Part shown: positions 25,335-35,095 of the stretch, piece by piece
Layout of the letters: each line of letters begins with the position of its first letter
Numbering within the stretch: the stretch's first letter is position 1
Notes under the pieces: generated by a model
Told to the model about the DNA's origin: nothing
Seen by the model: only the letters and a program-made list of their open reading frames with translations
The model's database searches: none
Position numbers and translations under genes: made by a program
NCBI RefSeq assembly: GCF_001673535.1
Contig: NZ_LZLY01000056.1
Location: forward strand, 40,731-104,730
Length of the DNA stretch: 64,000 nucleotides
Direction: 5' to 3'
From: Mycobacterium sp. 1081908.1
GTDB taxonomy: Bacteria; Actinomycetota; Actinomycetes; Mycobacteriales; Mycobacteriaceae

Positions 25335-25465
25335 CGCGCCGGCTTCACGGGCAATAATGCAACATTTGCTGCCCCCAGCAAGTAGCATCTGGTTGCTAAC
25401 TACACGGCTCCACCAATACCCGCGCCGGACGGCGCCCTGTCGGAGCGCTCGTCGGGAGGTAATCG

Positions 25466-26917
25466 ATGTCGTTTGTGTTCGCCGCGCCGGACGTAGTGTC
25501 AGCCGCCGCAACGGATTTGGCGAGCATCGGCTCGACGCTCAGCCAGGCCAACTCGGTCGCGGCGGCCCGAACCACCGAGCTGGTCGCGGCCGGCGCCGAC
25601 GAGGTGTCGGCGGCGGTCGCGGAATTCTTTGCTGCTCACGGCCGGGGCTATCAGGCGCTCAGCGCACAGGTGACGGCGTTTCACGACCAATTCGTCCAGG
25701 CGCTGAACGCGGGAGCGGGCGCCTATGCCGGCGCGGAGGCGGCCAACGCCGCGGCGGCCGCCAACCCCTGGCAGACGCTGCAGCAGGACCTGCTGGGCGC
25801 CATCAACACGCCCACCGAGCTGCTGATGGGGCGCCCGCTGATCGGCAACGGCGCCGACGGCTTGCCTGGGACCGGCCAGAACGGCGGGGCCGGCGGGCTG
25901 CTGTGGGGCAACGGCGGCAACGGTGGCACCGGCACACCCGCACACGGATTCGTCTCTGGGGGGCCGGGCGGTAACGGCGGGCCGGCCGGGCTGTTCGGCA
26001 ACGGCGGCGCCGGCGGCGCCGGCGGGGCCCCGAACGTCAACGAGGGTGCCGGCAACGGCGGCGCGGGCGGCACCGGCGGGATGCTGTGGGGCAACGGCGG
26101 AGCCGGCGGCGTCGGCGGGTACTCGTTGTCCGCCGCCTCGGCCGGCGCCGGGGGCCGGGGCGGTGATGCGATCGGCTTGTTCGGCAGCGGGGGCGCCGGC
26201 GGCGACGGGGGTTCCGGCGTCGTCGGCGACATCCAGCAGGCCTTCGCCGGTGCCGGCGGACACGGTGGCCATGGCGGCCTACTGAATGGGAATGGCGGCG
26301 CCGGCGGCAACGCCGGGGTCGCCACGCACGGCAACCAGGGCGGCGACGGCGGCGCGGGCGGGATGCTGCACGGCAACGGCGGAAACGGCGGCAACGGCTC
26401 GGGCGGCAAGGCCGGCGGCAACGGCGGGGCCGCGGGCGTCATTGGCGATGGTGGTGCCGGGGGAACCGGCGGGGCCGCCGACAATACGGTCCTCAACGAA
26501 GCCGGTGGCGTCGGTGGCAGCGGGGGCGCCGGAGGCACCCTGTTCGGCAGCGGCGGCCACGGTGGGCTCGGCGGCCAGTCCGCCTACAGCGCCGGCGGCG
26601 CCGGGGGCGCGGGCGGCAACGCCGTCGGGCTCTACGGCAACGGCGGTGTCGGCGGGGACGGCGGCCAGGGTCTCGGCAACGGCGGGGACGGCGGGCGCGG
26701 CGGCAATGCAGGCGCCATCGGCAACGGCGGAAAGGGCGGCGGCGCCGGCTTCGGCACGAACCCCTTCCCCGGATCGGAGGGCGGCGACGGCGGCAACGCG
26801 CAGCTGATCGGCAACGGCGGCGCCGGCGGCAACGGCTACCTCGAACCCGGCGGCATCGGCGGCGGCGGCGGCCTGTTGCTGGGCGTGCCGGGGGCCGACG
26901 GGCGCCAGGGGCCGTAA
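25466..26917 (+). CDS. PE_PGRS family protein (first of a tandem pair)
   Basis: 483 residues. Residues 1-100 are a PE domain starting [20 protein letters not shown] and ending with the type VII secretion signal YAGAE (Tyr87 to Glu91). A linker ([19 protein letters not shown]) leads into a PGRS region of GGAGG/GNGG repeats and a closing [10 protein letters not shown]. Family knowledge: such proteins are secreted by ESX-5 to the cell surface or medium. Ribosome site GGGAGGT is 5 bases before the ATG. It sits between a TetR gene and its paralogue. Specific function is unknown. Confidence 0.93.
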   Translation: MSFVFAAPDVVSAAATDLASIGSTLSQANSVAAARTTELVAAGADEVSAAVAEFFAAHGRGYQALSAQVTAFHDQFVQALNAGAGAYAGAEAANAAAAANPWQTLQQDLLGAINTPTELLMGRPLIGNGADGLPGTGQNGGAGGLLWGNGGNGGTGTPAHGFVSGGPGGNGGPAGLFGNGGAGGAGGAPNVNEGAGNGGAGGTGGMLWGNGGAGGVGGYSLSAASAGAGGRGGDAIGLFGSGGAGGDGGSGVVGDIQQAFAGAGGHGGHGGLLNGNGGAGGNAGVATHGNQGGDGGAGGMLHGNGGNGGNGSGGKAGGNGGAAGVIGDGGAGGTGGAADNTVLNEAGGVGGSGGAGGTLFGSGGHGGLGGQSAYSAGGAGGAGGNAVGLYGNGGVGGDGGQGLGNGGDGGRGGNAGAIGNGGKGGGAGFGTNPFPGSEGGDGGNAQLIGNGGAGGNGYLEPGGIGGGGGLLLGVPGADGRQGP

Positions 26918-26995
26918 CCGGACGAAATCACGCGCGCGTGCGACGACCGCGCTACGATTCTGCCCAGTCGACGGGGGCGTTGCCGGAGGTAAGGA

Positions 26996-28441
26996 ATGTC
27001 TTTCGTGTTCGCGGTGCCCGACGTCGTCTCAACGGCCGCCACGGATTTGGCGGGTATCGGATCCGCGCTCAGCCAGGCCAACTCCGCCGCGGCGGCCCAG
27101 ACCACCGAGATGCTGGCGGCCGGTGGCGACGAGGTGTCGGCGGCGGTGGCCGCGTTCTTCGGCGCGCACGCGCTGGACTACCAGGCCGTCAGCGCCCAGG
27201 CGGCGACCTTCCATCAGCAATTCGTCCAGGCGTTGAACGCCGGCGCGGGCGCCTATGCCGGCGCCGAGGCGGCCAACGCCGCGGCCACGGCCAACCCGTG
27301 GCAGGTCGTGCAGCAGGACATCCTCAACGCGATCAACACGCCCACCGAACTGTTGTTGCAGCGCCCGCTGATCGGCAACGGCACCAACGGCCTGCCCGGG
27401 ACCGGCCAGGACGGCGGCGCCGGCGGCCTGCTGTGGGGCAACGGCGGCAACGGCGGGTCCGGGACGGCCGCAACCGCGTCCACCAGCGGAGGAAAGGGCG
27501 GAAACGGCGGGGCCGCCGGGTTGTTCGGCCACGGCGGCGCCGGCGGGGCCGGCGGCTTAAGCGACTTCGACGCGGTAAGTGCCGGTAGGGGCGGCACCGG
27601 TGGCACGGGCGGGCTGTTGTGGGGCAACGGCGGCCCGGGGGGCGCGGGCGGCACCTATAACACCGCCGGCATGGGCGTCGCCGGCGGCGGCTCAGGGGGC
27701 GCGGGCGGCGACGCGGTCGGGCTGTTCGGTCAGGGCGGCGCCGGTGGGGCCGGTGGCATCGCCACTGGCAACGTGTTCGGCGCCGGTGCCGGATCCGGCG
27801 GCCACGGTGGTCACGGCGGCCTGATCAACGGCAACGGCGGCGCCGGTGGCGCCGCGGGCGCCCAGGGCTCCGTCCCCGGTACCGGCGGCGACGGTGGCGC
27901 CGGCGGGCTGCTCAGCGGCAACGGCGGTGACGGCGGCGCAGGCTTCGGCGGCAAATCCGGCCACGGCGGCAATGCCGGCCTGATCGGCAACGGCGGCGCC
28001 GGGGGCAACGGCCAGTTCGCGGCGGTCGGCGGTGCCGGCGGAAACGGCGGCACCCTGTTGGGCAACGGCGGCCACGGCGGCAACGGGGGACAGTCGGACC
28101 TCAACGTTGGCGGCCCCGGCGGTGCCGGCGGCAACGCCGTCGGGTTGTTCGGCCACGGCGGGGACGGCGGCAACGGAGGCCAAAGTGCCACCGCCGCATT
28201 CAGCGGCGGTCAGGGTGGCCATGGCGGCAACGGTGGGGTCTTCGGCGGCGGCGGAAACGGCGGTAACGGCGGGGCCAGCGCGACCGGCAAGGCCAACGGC
28301 GGCGGCGGCGGAAACGCCCAACTCGTCGGCAACGGCGGCACCGGCGGCAACAGCGCCGGCGCCGGCGCCACTCCCGGGGTGGGCGGGAACGGCGGGCTGC
28401 TTCTCGGAATCCCCGGCCCCGACGGGCACGCCGGCCCGTAA
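26996..28441 (+). CDS. PE_PGRS family protein (second of a tandem pair)
   Basis: 481 residues, clearly a duplicate of the preceding gene: the PE domain and the linker are nearly the same, while the PGRS part differs in repeat order and in non-glycine inserts (for example [13 protein letters not shown]). The YxxxE secretion motif is at residues 87-91. ATG at 26996 follows GGAGGTAAGG. The 78-bp intergenic region may hold its own promoter. The tail is [14 protein letters not shown]. The pair probably arose by tandem duplication followed by PGRS divergence. Confidence 0.93.
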   Translation: MSFVFAVPDVVSTAATDLAGIGSALSQANSAAAAQTTEMLAAGGDEVSAAVAAFFGAHALDYQAVSAQAATFHQQFVQALNAGAGAYAGAEAANAAATANPWQVVQQDILNAINTPTELLLQRPLIGNGTNGLPGTGQDGGAGGLLWGNGGNGGSGTAATASTSGGKGGNGGAAGLFGHGGAGGAGGLSDFDAVSAGRGGTGGTGGLLWGNGGPGGAGGTYNTAGMGVAGGGSGGAGGDAVGLFGQGGAGGAGGIATGNVFGAGAGSGGHGGHGGLINGNGGAGGAAGAQGSVPGTGGDGGAGGLLSGNGGDGGAGFGGKSGHGGNAGLIGNGGAGGNGQFAAVGGAGGNGGTLLGNGGHGGNGGQSDLNVGGPGGAGGNAVGLFGHGGDGGNGGQSATAAFSGGQGGHGGNGGVFGGGGNGGNGGASATGKANGGGGGNAQLVGNGGTGGNSAGAGATPGVGGNGGLLLGIPGPDGHAGP

Positions 28442-28445
28442 GCCG

Positions 28446-28742
28446 TCAGTCGCTGGCGGGCAGCGGCTTGACCTCTTTGAGCTGCAGCGCGGTCTGACCG
28501 ACGCTCAGGCTGCCGGCGCCGGGCTTGGTCACCAGCACCTCGGCGCCGGTCTCGTCGACGTAGCGCTTGCCCATCACGGTGCCGTCGGAGAACGCCGGGT
28601 CGAGCTCGCCGGAGCGCTCGCCGCCGATCGGCACCATCGGCGCGCCGCCGCAGCGCAGGTCGTCGAGGCTGTCCGCGCTGCGGACCACGATGACCTGGGT
28701 GTCACACACCTGGCTGGCGAGGCGGGTTCCGTTCTTGATCAT
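28446..28742 (-). CDS. Uncharacterised 98-residue protein coupled to fadD
   Basis: 98 residues with no signal peptide or membrane segment, starting MIKNGTRLASQVCDTQVIVV. There are two cysteines, one in LRCGGAPMVPIGG. The ATG overlaps the stop of the upstream fadD gene by 4 bases (ATGA), so it is translationally coupled and probably works with that ligase. I do not recognise the family. A small beta-rich fold is suggested by the alternating hydrophobic pattern. Confidence 0.7.
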   Translation of the reverse strand: MIKNGTRLASQVCDTQVIVVRSADSLDDLRCGGAPMVPIGGERSGELDPAFSDGTVMGKRYVDETGAEVLVTKPGAGSLSVGQTALQLKEVKPLPASD

Positions 28743-30238
28743 TTTGGCGTCCCTAATGTTCGGAGATTTTCGACGATTTCGCGGCGCAGGACCTTGCCGG
28801 TGGGTGTGGTCGGCAACTCGTCGCGAAAGACTACCCGGTCCGGGGTGCGCGACCCCCGCAAACTCTTGCGGACATGCTCGCGCAGCTCCTCGGGATCTGG
28901 GTCGATGCCCGCCACCGGCACCACCACGGCCACGATCGCCTGGCCCCACTGCGGATCCTCGACGCCGACGACCGCGACGTCGCGCACGTGGGCGTGCTCG
29001 ATGAGCACCTCCTCCAGCTCGGCGGGCGCGATGTTCTCACCTCCGCGGATGATGGTGTCGTCGCTGCGCCCGCCGATGAAGAGGTAGCCGTCCTCGTCGA
29101 GCAGCGCGATGTCGCGGGTCGGGAACCAGCCGTCCTCGTCGAGCACCGAGCCGATCCCGGTGTAGCGGCCCGAGACCTGTTCGCCGCGCACGAACAGCTC
29201 GCCGGTCTCCCCCGGCCCCAGCACCTTGCCGTCCTCGTCGCGGATCTGCAGCTCGATGCCGGGCACCGGCCGCCCGACCGACCCCAGCCGCTTGGCCACG
29301 TGCGGGGCGGGTGCCGCGTGCGCCTCGCGGTGGTCGTCGGGTCCCAGCACCGCGATCGTCGAACTCGTCTCGGTCAGCCCGTAGGCGTTCACGAAGCCCA
29401 CGTGTGGCAGCAGCTCCAGCGCCCGGCGGACCAGCGGCAGGCCCACCTTGGATCCGCCGTAGGCCAGGCTGCGCAGCGACGCCAGCTGATGCCCGCCGCT
29501 CTCGAGGACGGTGACGATGCGGTCCAGCATGGTGGGCACCACCGTCGCGGTGGTCACCCGCTCGGCCTCTATCAGCCGCACCCATTCGTCGGCGTCAAAG
29601 TTGGGCAGGTAGACCATCTTTCGGCCGGCGTAGAGGTTCGACAGCGCGGCGCTGACCCCGGCGATGTGATAGGGCGGCACGCAGATCAGCGCGGCGTCGC
29701 TGGGTTCGGCCGATTCGAACTCGACGGTCCCGGTGACGTAACTGGTCAGGTTGTTGTGCGAGAGCTCGACCGCCTTGGGCTGCGACGTGGTGCCCGACGT
29801 GAACAGCACGATGGCGACCGACTCCGGGTCGGCGAACTCCGCCGCGGGCTCGGCCTCGCGCGCCGCCGCCAGGAACGCGTCGGACGCCATCACCCGCTGC
29901 GACGACGCCCCGATCATGTCGCGATAGCGGTCGTCGGCGATCACCAGCGGGTCGGGCAGCCGCTCGATCAGCGCCTGGATCCCGTCGGCGGAGAGCCGGT
30001 AATTGAGCGGCGTGAAGGCCAGGCCGGCGCGCGCGGTGGCGAAGATCAGCGCCGGCAGCATCGCGCCGCCGGTGCCCACGTAGGCCACGTGCCTGGCGCC
30101 GGACGCCGCGATGACGCCGGCGCCGCCGTCGGCGAGATCGCTGAGTTGCTGCGTCGTCAGCCGCAGCTCCCCGGAGACGACGGCCGTGCGCTCGGGGTTG
30201 CTCGACGCGGCCATCTCCAGCAGCAACGAAATGCTCAT
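28739..30238 (-). CDS. AMP-forming acyl-CoA synthetase (FadD-like)
   Basis: 499-residue ANL enzyme. P-loop VLFTSGTTSQPKAVELS (about 148-164), A5 NAYGLTETSSTIAVLG, hinge TRDIALLDEDGYLFIGGR, IIRGGENIAPAELEE and the C-terminal catalytic Lys in TPTGKVLRREIV are all intact, so it should be active. ATG at 30238 has GGATCGAGG just upstream. It forms an operon with the 98-residue gene downstream and probably with the methyltransferase gene 66 bp upstream. The acid substrate is unknown; control by the TetR at 30946 is possible if the three are co-transcribed. Confidence 0.88.
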   Translation of the reverse strand: MSISLLLEMAASSNPERTAVVSGELRLTTQQLSDLADGGAGVIAASGARHVAYVGTGGAMLPALIFATARAGLAFTPLNYRLSADGIQALIERLPDPLVIADDRYRDMIGASSQRVMASDAFLAAAREAEPAAEFADPESVAIVLFTSGTTSQPKAVELSHNNLTSYVTGTVEFESAEPSDAALICVPPYHIAGVSAALSNLYAGRKMVYLPNFDADEWVRLIEAERVTTATVVPTMLDRIVTVLESGGHQLASLRSLAYGGSKVGLPLVRRALELLPHVGFVNAYGLTETSSTIAVLGPDDHREAHAAPAPHVAKRLGSVGRPVPGIELQIRDEDGKVLGPGETGELFVRGEQVSGRYTGIGSVLDEDGWFPTRDIALLDEDGYLFIGGRSDDTIIRGGENIAPAELEEVLIEHAHVRDVAVVGVEDPQWGQAIVAVVVPVAGIDPDPEELREHVRKSLRGSRTPDRVVFRDELPTTPTGKVLRREIVENLRTLGTPK

Positions 30239-30304
30239 CCTCGATCCTTCGTGGATCCCCGCCCTTTACAGATCTAGCGCACAGTGTAAGCCATCTAACT
30301 ACTG

Positions 30305-30844
30305 CTACCGGTTCGGGTCCCAGGCCGTGATTCGGGGGATCCAGCGCGGCACGTGGCGCTTGTAGTCGGCGTACTCGTGGCCGTAGCGCCGGACGAGGTG
30401 GGGCTCCTCCCAGAACCAGATGGCCGTCGCCTGGAACGTCAGGAAGATCGCGAACCAGGTCAGCAGCGCACCGGACCCGGTGAGGGCCGCCTCGCCGAGC
30501 AGGATGCACAACACGCCGGTGATCATGGGGTTGCGCACGTGCCGGTAGGGCCCGCGCACCACCAGGTGGACCGGCTCGCCCATGACGGGACCGAGCCCGA
30601 GCGTCCCCTCGCCCACCCGGTCGAACAGCACGTTGGTCCAGACCATCAGGCCCAATCCCGCGGCGATCAGCACGCAGCCCACGGTCACCAGCGCGGCCGT
30701 CGCAGGCGCCCCGAACTGCGGCCAGCGCACGCCGGCCGGCAGCACGATCAGGGCCGGGACCACGAGCGTCACCGTCACCGGGAAAAGCAGGACGGACATC
30801 AGGTGCCGCCACCAGAGCCGCCGTTCGCGCGTGTTCGTCGCCAT
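30305..30844 (-). CDS. Isoprenylcysteine carboxyl methyltransferase-like/phospholipid methyltransferase membrane enzyme
   Basis: 179 residues with four or five membrane segments. The C-terminal SAM-binding signature of the ICMT/PEMT group is clear: GPYRHVRNPMITG and, near the end, RRYGHEYADYKRHVPRWIP. The family methylates lipids or lipid-linked carboxylates at the membrane. The substrate here is unknown. It is divergent from a TetR gene, with two TTCAAC-type dyads in between, so it is probably repressed by that protein. Confidence 0.85.
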   Translation of the reverse strand: MATNTRERRLWWRHLMSVLLFPVTVTLVVPALIVLPAGVRWPQFGAPATAALVTVGCVLIAAGLGLMVWTNVLFDRVGEGTLGLGPVMGEPVHLVVRGPYRHVRNPMITGVLCILLGEAALTGSGALLTWFAIFLTFQATAIWFWEEPHLVRRYGHEYADYKRHVPRWIPRITAWDPNR

Positions 30845-30868
30845 CGCCTTCTCCTCTCCCGCTATTAC

Positions 30869-30930
30869 TTCAACTATCGTTGAACAATCTCACCCTACGC
30901 GCGGGCCGCACATAGGTCAACGCTTGTTGA
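30869..30930. promoter_or_regulatory. Pair of TetR-type operators between the membrane methyltransferase and tetR
   Basis: Site A is TTCAAC-TATC-GTTGAA (30869-30884), a perfect 6+4+6 dyad. Site B is TCAAC-GCTT-GTTGA (30917-30930), the same half-sites with the same 4-base spacer. Their centres are 47 bp apart. They flank the start regions of the two divergent genes. Confidence 0.75.
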
Positions 30931-30945
30931 AGTATGCTGGCGGGC

Positions 30946-31536
30946 ATGGCGGAGGCGCGGCGGGCGGGCCGGTGGCGGACCGGCCAGCAGAGCCGGCAGC
31001 GCATCATCGACGCGGCGCGCGAACGTTTCATGCGCGACGGGTACGACAAGGCGACGGTCCGGGCGATCGCCGCCGACGCCGGCGTGGACGTCGCGATGGT
31101 CTACTACTTCTTCGACAGCAAGGAGGGGCTGTTCACCGCGTCGGCGCTGACCGGGCCCGAGCACCCGCTGCACCAGCTGGGCACGCTGCTGGACGAGGGC
31201 AGCGACGAGATCGGTGCGCGCCTGGTGCGCCGCTTCTTCGAGCACTGGGAAGAAGGCGGCGTCTTCGAGCCGTTCATGACGCTGTGGCGGTCGGCGGCCA
31301 TCCATCCCCAGGCGCGAAAGGTGTTGCACGACAGCCTGGCCGGGCCCATCGCCAAGCGGGTCGCGGCGGAATTCGGGGTGGCCGATGCCGAGCTACGGGT
31401 CGAGTTGGTCGCCAGCCACCTGGCCGGGCTCGCGTTCGCGCGTTACCAGCTGAGGGTCGAGCCGCTCGCGTCGACCGCGGTCGACGACCTGGTCGCCTGG
31501 CTGGGGCCGACGGTGCAGCGTTACCTGACCGGCTAG
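30946..31536 (+). CDS. TetR-family regulator of the divergent lipid genes
   Basis: 196 residues. Helix-turn-helix from about residue 15 (GQQSRQRIIDAARERFMRDG, then VRAIAADAGVDVAMVYYFFD). The C-terminal domain resembles the TetR_C group with LWRSAAIHPQARKVL. ATG at 30946 is used; ATG at 30934 would add four residues and overlaps operator B more closely. The dyads at 30869-30930 are probable binding sites. Its stop overlaps the convergent enoyl-CoA hydratase gene by 4 bases. Confidence 0.88.
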   Translation: MAEARRAGRWRTGQQSRQRIIDAARERFMRDGYDKATVRAIAADAGVDVAMVYYFFDSKEGLFTASALTGPEHPLHQLGTLLDEGSDEIGARLVRRFFEHWEEGGVFEPFMTLWRSAAIHPQARKVLHDSLAGPIAKRVAAEFGVADAELRVELVASHLAGLAFARYQLRVEPLASTAVDDLVAWLGPTVQRYLTG

Positions 31537-32360
31537 GTGCCGGTCCAGCGCGCCGGGCGCTTCTCCGCGAACGCGATGGCGCCCTCCTTGGCGTCGTTCG
31601 ACACGAACACCGGGCCCAGGATCTTGTTCTGCTCCTCCCAGCGGGACTCCGGGGTCCAGCCGCGGGACTCGACGATGATCCGCTTGGTGGCGGCCACCGC
31701 GAGCGGGCCGTTGGCGGCGATGTTCTCGGCCAGCTCGATGGCGGCGTCCAGCGCCTTGCCCGGTTCGGCCAGCACGTTGACCATCCCCAGCTCGTGGGCG
31801 CGCTCGGCGGACAGGTTGTCGCCGGTCAGCGCCAGCTCCATCGCGATGGCGGACGGGATGCGCTCCGGCAGCCGCAACAGCCCGCCGCCGCCGGCGACGA
31901 GCCCCCGCTTGACCTCCGGGATGCCGAACGCCGAGTCGCGCGCGGCCACGATCAGGTCGGTGGCGAGCGCCAGCTCGGTGCCGCCGGCCAACGCGAAGCC
32001 CTCCACTGCGGCGATCAGCGGCTTGACCGGCGGGCGCTCGGTGAAGCCCATGCCGCGGCCCTCGACGATGGGCACTTCGCCCCGCGCGAAGGCCTTGAGG
32101 TCCATGCCCGCGCAGAACGAGCCGCCCGCGCCGGTCACGATTCCCACCGACAGGCCGGTGTCGCCGTCGAGCCGATCCACGGCGTCGGCCAGGCCCCGGG
32201 CGACCGCGGCGTTGACCGCGTTCTTGGCCTTGGGCCGGTTGATGGTGATGATCAGGATCCGGTCCCGCTGCTCGACCAGGACTTCGGGTTCGCTATTGCC
32301 AGCTTCGTCGCTACCAGTCACGGTGCTGATGGTAACGGTCGGCGGAAATGGCATTGGCAC
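31533..32360 (-). CDS. Enoyl-CoA hydratase/crotonase-family protein
   Basis: 275 residues at most. The crotonase core starts at EVLVEQRDRILIITINRPKA; the oxyanion-hole stretches are SFCAGMDLKAFARGE and ALAGGTELALATDLI. It probably hydrates an enoyl-CoA in fatty acid or sterol side-chain breakdown. The first about 27 residues are poorly conserved in appearance, so the true start may be the GTG of VTGSDEAGNSE, 39 bases downstream. It is upstream of and in the same direction as no close partner; the WS/DGAT gene ends 30 bases before its start. Confidence 0.85.
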   Translation of the reverse strand: MPMPFPPTVTISTVTGSDEAGNSEPEVLVEQRDRILIITINRPKAKNAVNAAVARGLADAVDRLDGDTGLSVGIVTGAGGSFCAGMDLKAFARGEVPIVEGRGMGFTERPPVKPLIAAVEGFALAGGTELALATDLIVAARDSAFGIPEVKRGLVAGGGGLLRLPERIPSAIAMELALTGDNLSAERAHELGMVNVLAEPGKALDAAIELAENIAANGPLAVAATKRIIVESRGWTPESRWEEQNKILGPVFVSNDAKEGAIAFAEKRPARWTGT

Positions 32361-32390
32361 CAGTCGAGAGTCCCGTTACCGGGACGGTCC

Positions 32391-33800
32391 TCAGGCCGGT
32401 GCCATTGCCGCCTCGATGACCGTCAGGTCTTCGGAAAGCCCTGCGGCCCTGCGTATTTCGATGAAGTCGGCGACCATGGCCTCGGTCACCTCGTGCGGGT
32501 CCTTGAGGGTGGCCCCGTCGGAGAGCACCGAGATGTTGAGCTGATCGACGTAGCTCCACACGGTGATGTTGAGGCCGCTGCCGGCGGTCAACGGCCCCAC
32601 CGAATAGATCTCGGTGACCAGCGCACCGCCCACCCGGCCGCGCTCCCGCGGGCCGGGCACGTTGGAGATGTTCAGGTTGAGGATCTTGTTGTGACCGTCG
32701 CGGCCGGAGGCCCACCGGAAGAAGGCCTGGGTGGGAGCGGGGGGCATGTAGGCCGCCCACCGGCTGACCAGCTCGGGACCCATCAGCTGGTTGCTTTCCT
32801 TGGCGGCGATGGCGTTCTCGTGGCTGCAAGCCACTCGCTCCAGCGGGTCGTCGGAGTCGGTCGGCAGGCCCACCAGCACGCCGGTGAACCGGTTGCCGGA
32901 GATGCGCTCCGGCGAGAAGTCGAAACTCATCGGCACCGACGCCAGCAGGGGCACGGCCTGGCCGTCGTAGCGCAGTTGCAGGGTGCGCAGCGCCCCGGTC
33001 GACATGGCGAGCACCATGTCGTTGATCGTCGCCCCGAGCCGCTTGCCGGTCTCCTTGACGTCGGCCAGCGCCAGGGTGGCGGTGGCGAACCGCCGCTCCG
33101 CGGTGATCTTGTGGTTCATGAAGGTCGGCGGCGGCTCGAACGGCCGGGTCAGTTCCGGGGACAGCTTGCGTGAGCTGCGGCGGACCCGGCCCAGGCCCTG
33201 CGCGGTGTAGCGGATCGTCGCGGGGATTCGCCCGACGTGGCGCAGGTGATCGGCGAACGCCGAACTCATCAGCTGCCGCGGGGTGGGGGCGGGGTCGCAC
33301 TTGTACGGCCGGCCCTCGGGCCCCGGCTGGATGTCCATGCCGCGGGCCAGCAGGTTCGCCGAGGCGACGCCGTCGGCCAGCGCGTGGTGGATCTTGCCGA
33401 CCACCGCGATCCGGTTGTTGGCCAGGCCCTCGATGAAGTACATCTCCCACAGCGGGCGGGCGCGATCGAGCGGGGTGCTGGCGATCCGCCCGATCGCCTC
33501 GTCCAATTCGCGACGGCCGCCCGGCGCCGGCAGCCGCCACGGCCGGATGTGGTACTCCAGGTCGACCTCGCAGTTCTCCCGCCACATCGGATGGTGGAAG
33601 TGGAACGGGATTTCGACGAGCTGATAGCAGAACGGATCGAGCTTGTTCAACCGGCCGCCGATCACCTGGCGGAAGGCCTGGATGTCGAAGTCACGCCGAT
33701 CCGGAGCCAGCTCGATCACCGCGGCCTTGATGGTGTGCATGTGCACGTTCGGCGTCTCGCTGTACAGCAGTACCGCGTCCCAGCCGCTGAGCCTTTTCAC
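32391..33800 (-). CDS. Wax ester synthase/diacylglycerol acyltransferase-like protein, Rv0221-like
   Basis: 469 residues, the same length as Rv0221. The catalytic HHxxxDG motif is intact in GKIHHALADGVAS (about residue 135), and the second domain has the conserved NLNISNVPGP. The family makes triacylglycerol or wax esters from acyl-CoA, feeding mycobacterial lipid storage. ATG at 33800 begins MKRLSGWDAVLLYSE, the conserved start. The lipC gene ends 44 bases upstream on the same strand, so esterase and acyltransferase are probably co-expressed. Confidence 0.9.
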   Translation of the reverse strand: MKRLSGWDAVLLYSETPNVHMHTIKAAVIELAPDRRDFDIQAFRQVIGGRLNKLDPFCYQLVEIPFHFHHPMWRENCEVDLEYHIRPWRLPAPGGRRELDEAIGRIASTPLDRARPLWEMYFIEGLANNRIAVVGKIHHALADGVASANLLARGMDIQPGPEGRPYKCDPAPTPRQLMSSAFADHLRHVGRIPATIRYTAQGLGRVRRSSRKLSPELTRPFEPPPTFMNHKITAERRFATATLALADVKETGKRLGATINDMVLAMSTGALRTLQLRYDGQAVPLLASVPMSFDFSPERISGNRFTGVLVGLPTDSDDPLERVACSHENAIAAKESNQLMGPELVSRWAAYMPPAPTQAFFRWASGRDGHNKILNLNISNVPGPRERGRVGGALVTEIYSVGPLTAGSGLNITVWSYVDQLNISVLSDGATLKDPHEVTEAMVADFIEIRRAAGLSEDLTVIEAAMAPA

Positions 33801-33844
33801 CGCTGCCCCTTACCCATAGGGGGACATTACCCAGCGGCGGGAGC

Positions 33845-35050
33845 TCAGATAACCTCTTTTGCGCCGATCTGCATTTTGGTGCGGTACACCTGGTTGAGGA
33901 ACAGCGACGCGGCGTGCGCCGCGGCCCCGGCCCGCTCCCCGTCGATGAGGTCGTACCCGTGGCCCGCGCCGGGCAGCTCCAGGTAGCCGACCATCGAATG
34001 CGAGACGGCACGCAACCGTTCGACGAAGCTGCGCGCCTGCTCGACCGGGATGACGCTGTCCTTGCTGCCGTGAATCACGAGGAACGGCGGCGCATTTCGA
34101 TGCACTCGCGCGATCGGCGACGCGTCGCGGAACACCTCGGGGTGCCGCGCGATCGACTTCTTGACGACCACCCGCTCCAGGAAGTCGACGAACCGCACCC
34201 GCTCGGGGGTGGAGCGGTCCTCCCAGTCGTAGCGGCCGTAGATGCCGACGACCGCGTCGACCGAACTGTCGGCGCCCTCGGGCAGTTCGGCCCGGTGCGC
34301 CGGGTCGTCGTGGGTCAGTCCGGCCAGTGCGGACAGGTGCCCGCCGGCCGAACAGCCCGCCACGGCAACGAAATTGCGGTCGCCGCCGAACTTGTCGACG
34401 TTGGCGCGCGCCCACGCGATGGCGGTCTTGACGTCGGTGATGTGCCGCGGCCAGCGGTGGTGCGGCGCGACGCGGTAGTCGATCGCCAGGCACACCCAGC
34501 CCTGCTCGGCCAGCCGGGACATCAGCGCGGAGCCCTGTCCCATGGACCTGCCGTGCACCCAGGCGCCGCCGGGCACGAAGATCAGGACGGGCGCGGGTTG
34601 CGCGGGCAGGTCCTTGCGCCGCCACACCTCGAGCACCTGCGCCGGGTGGCCCCCGTAGTGGACGCCGCGGCGGTACAGGTAGCGGCGCCGGCGCATCGCG
34701 TCCCAGATCGGCGGGGTCCGCTCGGCGACGGGCCATTCGCCGTCGAGGTCCGCGGCCGACACGACGCCCCGCAGCGCGGCGACGGCGACCTCGTGGATGC
34801 TTTGCCGGTCCTCGCGATGCACGTCGCTGACGCCGGGCGTCAGCAGATCCTTCGTCAGCGCGGACAGGGCTTGCGGCGCGTGGCGCGCGCCCCAGACGCT
34901 CATCGCGGTCATCGCGCCCAGCGGTTCCAGGCGCTTTCCGACGACGGGCAGCGAAGCGCTGGCCACGCTCAGGGCCAGCATGTAGTCGGCGGGGCCGGCC
35001 CGCAGCAACCACTTCACACAGGGGGTCATGCGGGGCGCCCTCGCAGTCAT
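33845..35050 (-). CDS. lipC: Esterase/lipase LipC
   Basis: Alpha/beta-hydrolase of the hormone-sensitive lipase group, 401 residues (Rv0220 LipC is about 403). The nucleophile Ser is in VAGCSAGGHLSA, the oxyanion region is FVPGGAWVHG and the catalytic His is in LPGAGHGYDLI; the acid is probably Asp in VIHGSKDSVIPV. LipC of M. tuberculosis is known as a cell-surface esterase active on short-chain esters. There is no classic signal peptide here. TACAGT lies 6 bases before the ATG, so a leaderless transcript is possible. Confidence 0.92.
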   Translation of the reverse strand: MTARAPRMTPCVKWLLRAGPADYMLALSVASASLPVVGKRLEPLGAMTAMSVWGARHAPQALSALTKDLLTPGVSDVHREDRQSIHEVAVAALRGVVSAADLDGEWPVAERTPPIWDAMRRRRYLYRRGVHYGGHPAQVLEVWRRKDLPAQPAPVLIFVPGGAWVHGRSMGQGSALMSRLAEQGWVCLAIDYRVAPHHRWPRHITDVKTAIAWARANVDKFGGDRNFVAVAGCSAGGHLSALAGLTHDDPAHRAELPEGADSSVDAVVGIYGRYDWEDRSTPERVRFVDFLERVVVKKSIARHPEVFRDASPIARVHRNAPPFLVIHGSKDSVIPVEQARSFVERLRAVSHSMVGYLELPGAGHGYDLIDGERAGAAAHAASLFLNQVYRTKMQIGAKEVI

Positions 35051-35095
35051 GTACGGACTGTACCCCCGGTTCGCCCGCTGAAACTGACGTTTGCG

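Noticed and set aside
25850..28440. Dense short repeats that could look like a CRISPR or satellite array
   Set aside because: They are in-frame GGAGG/GNGG codon repeats of PE_PGRS genes, with no regular spacers or leader.
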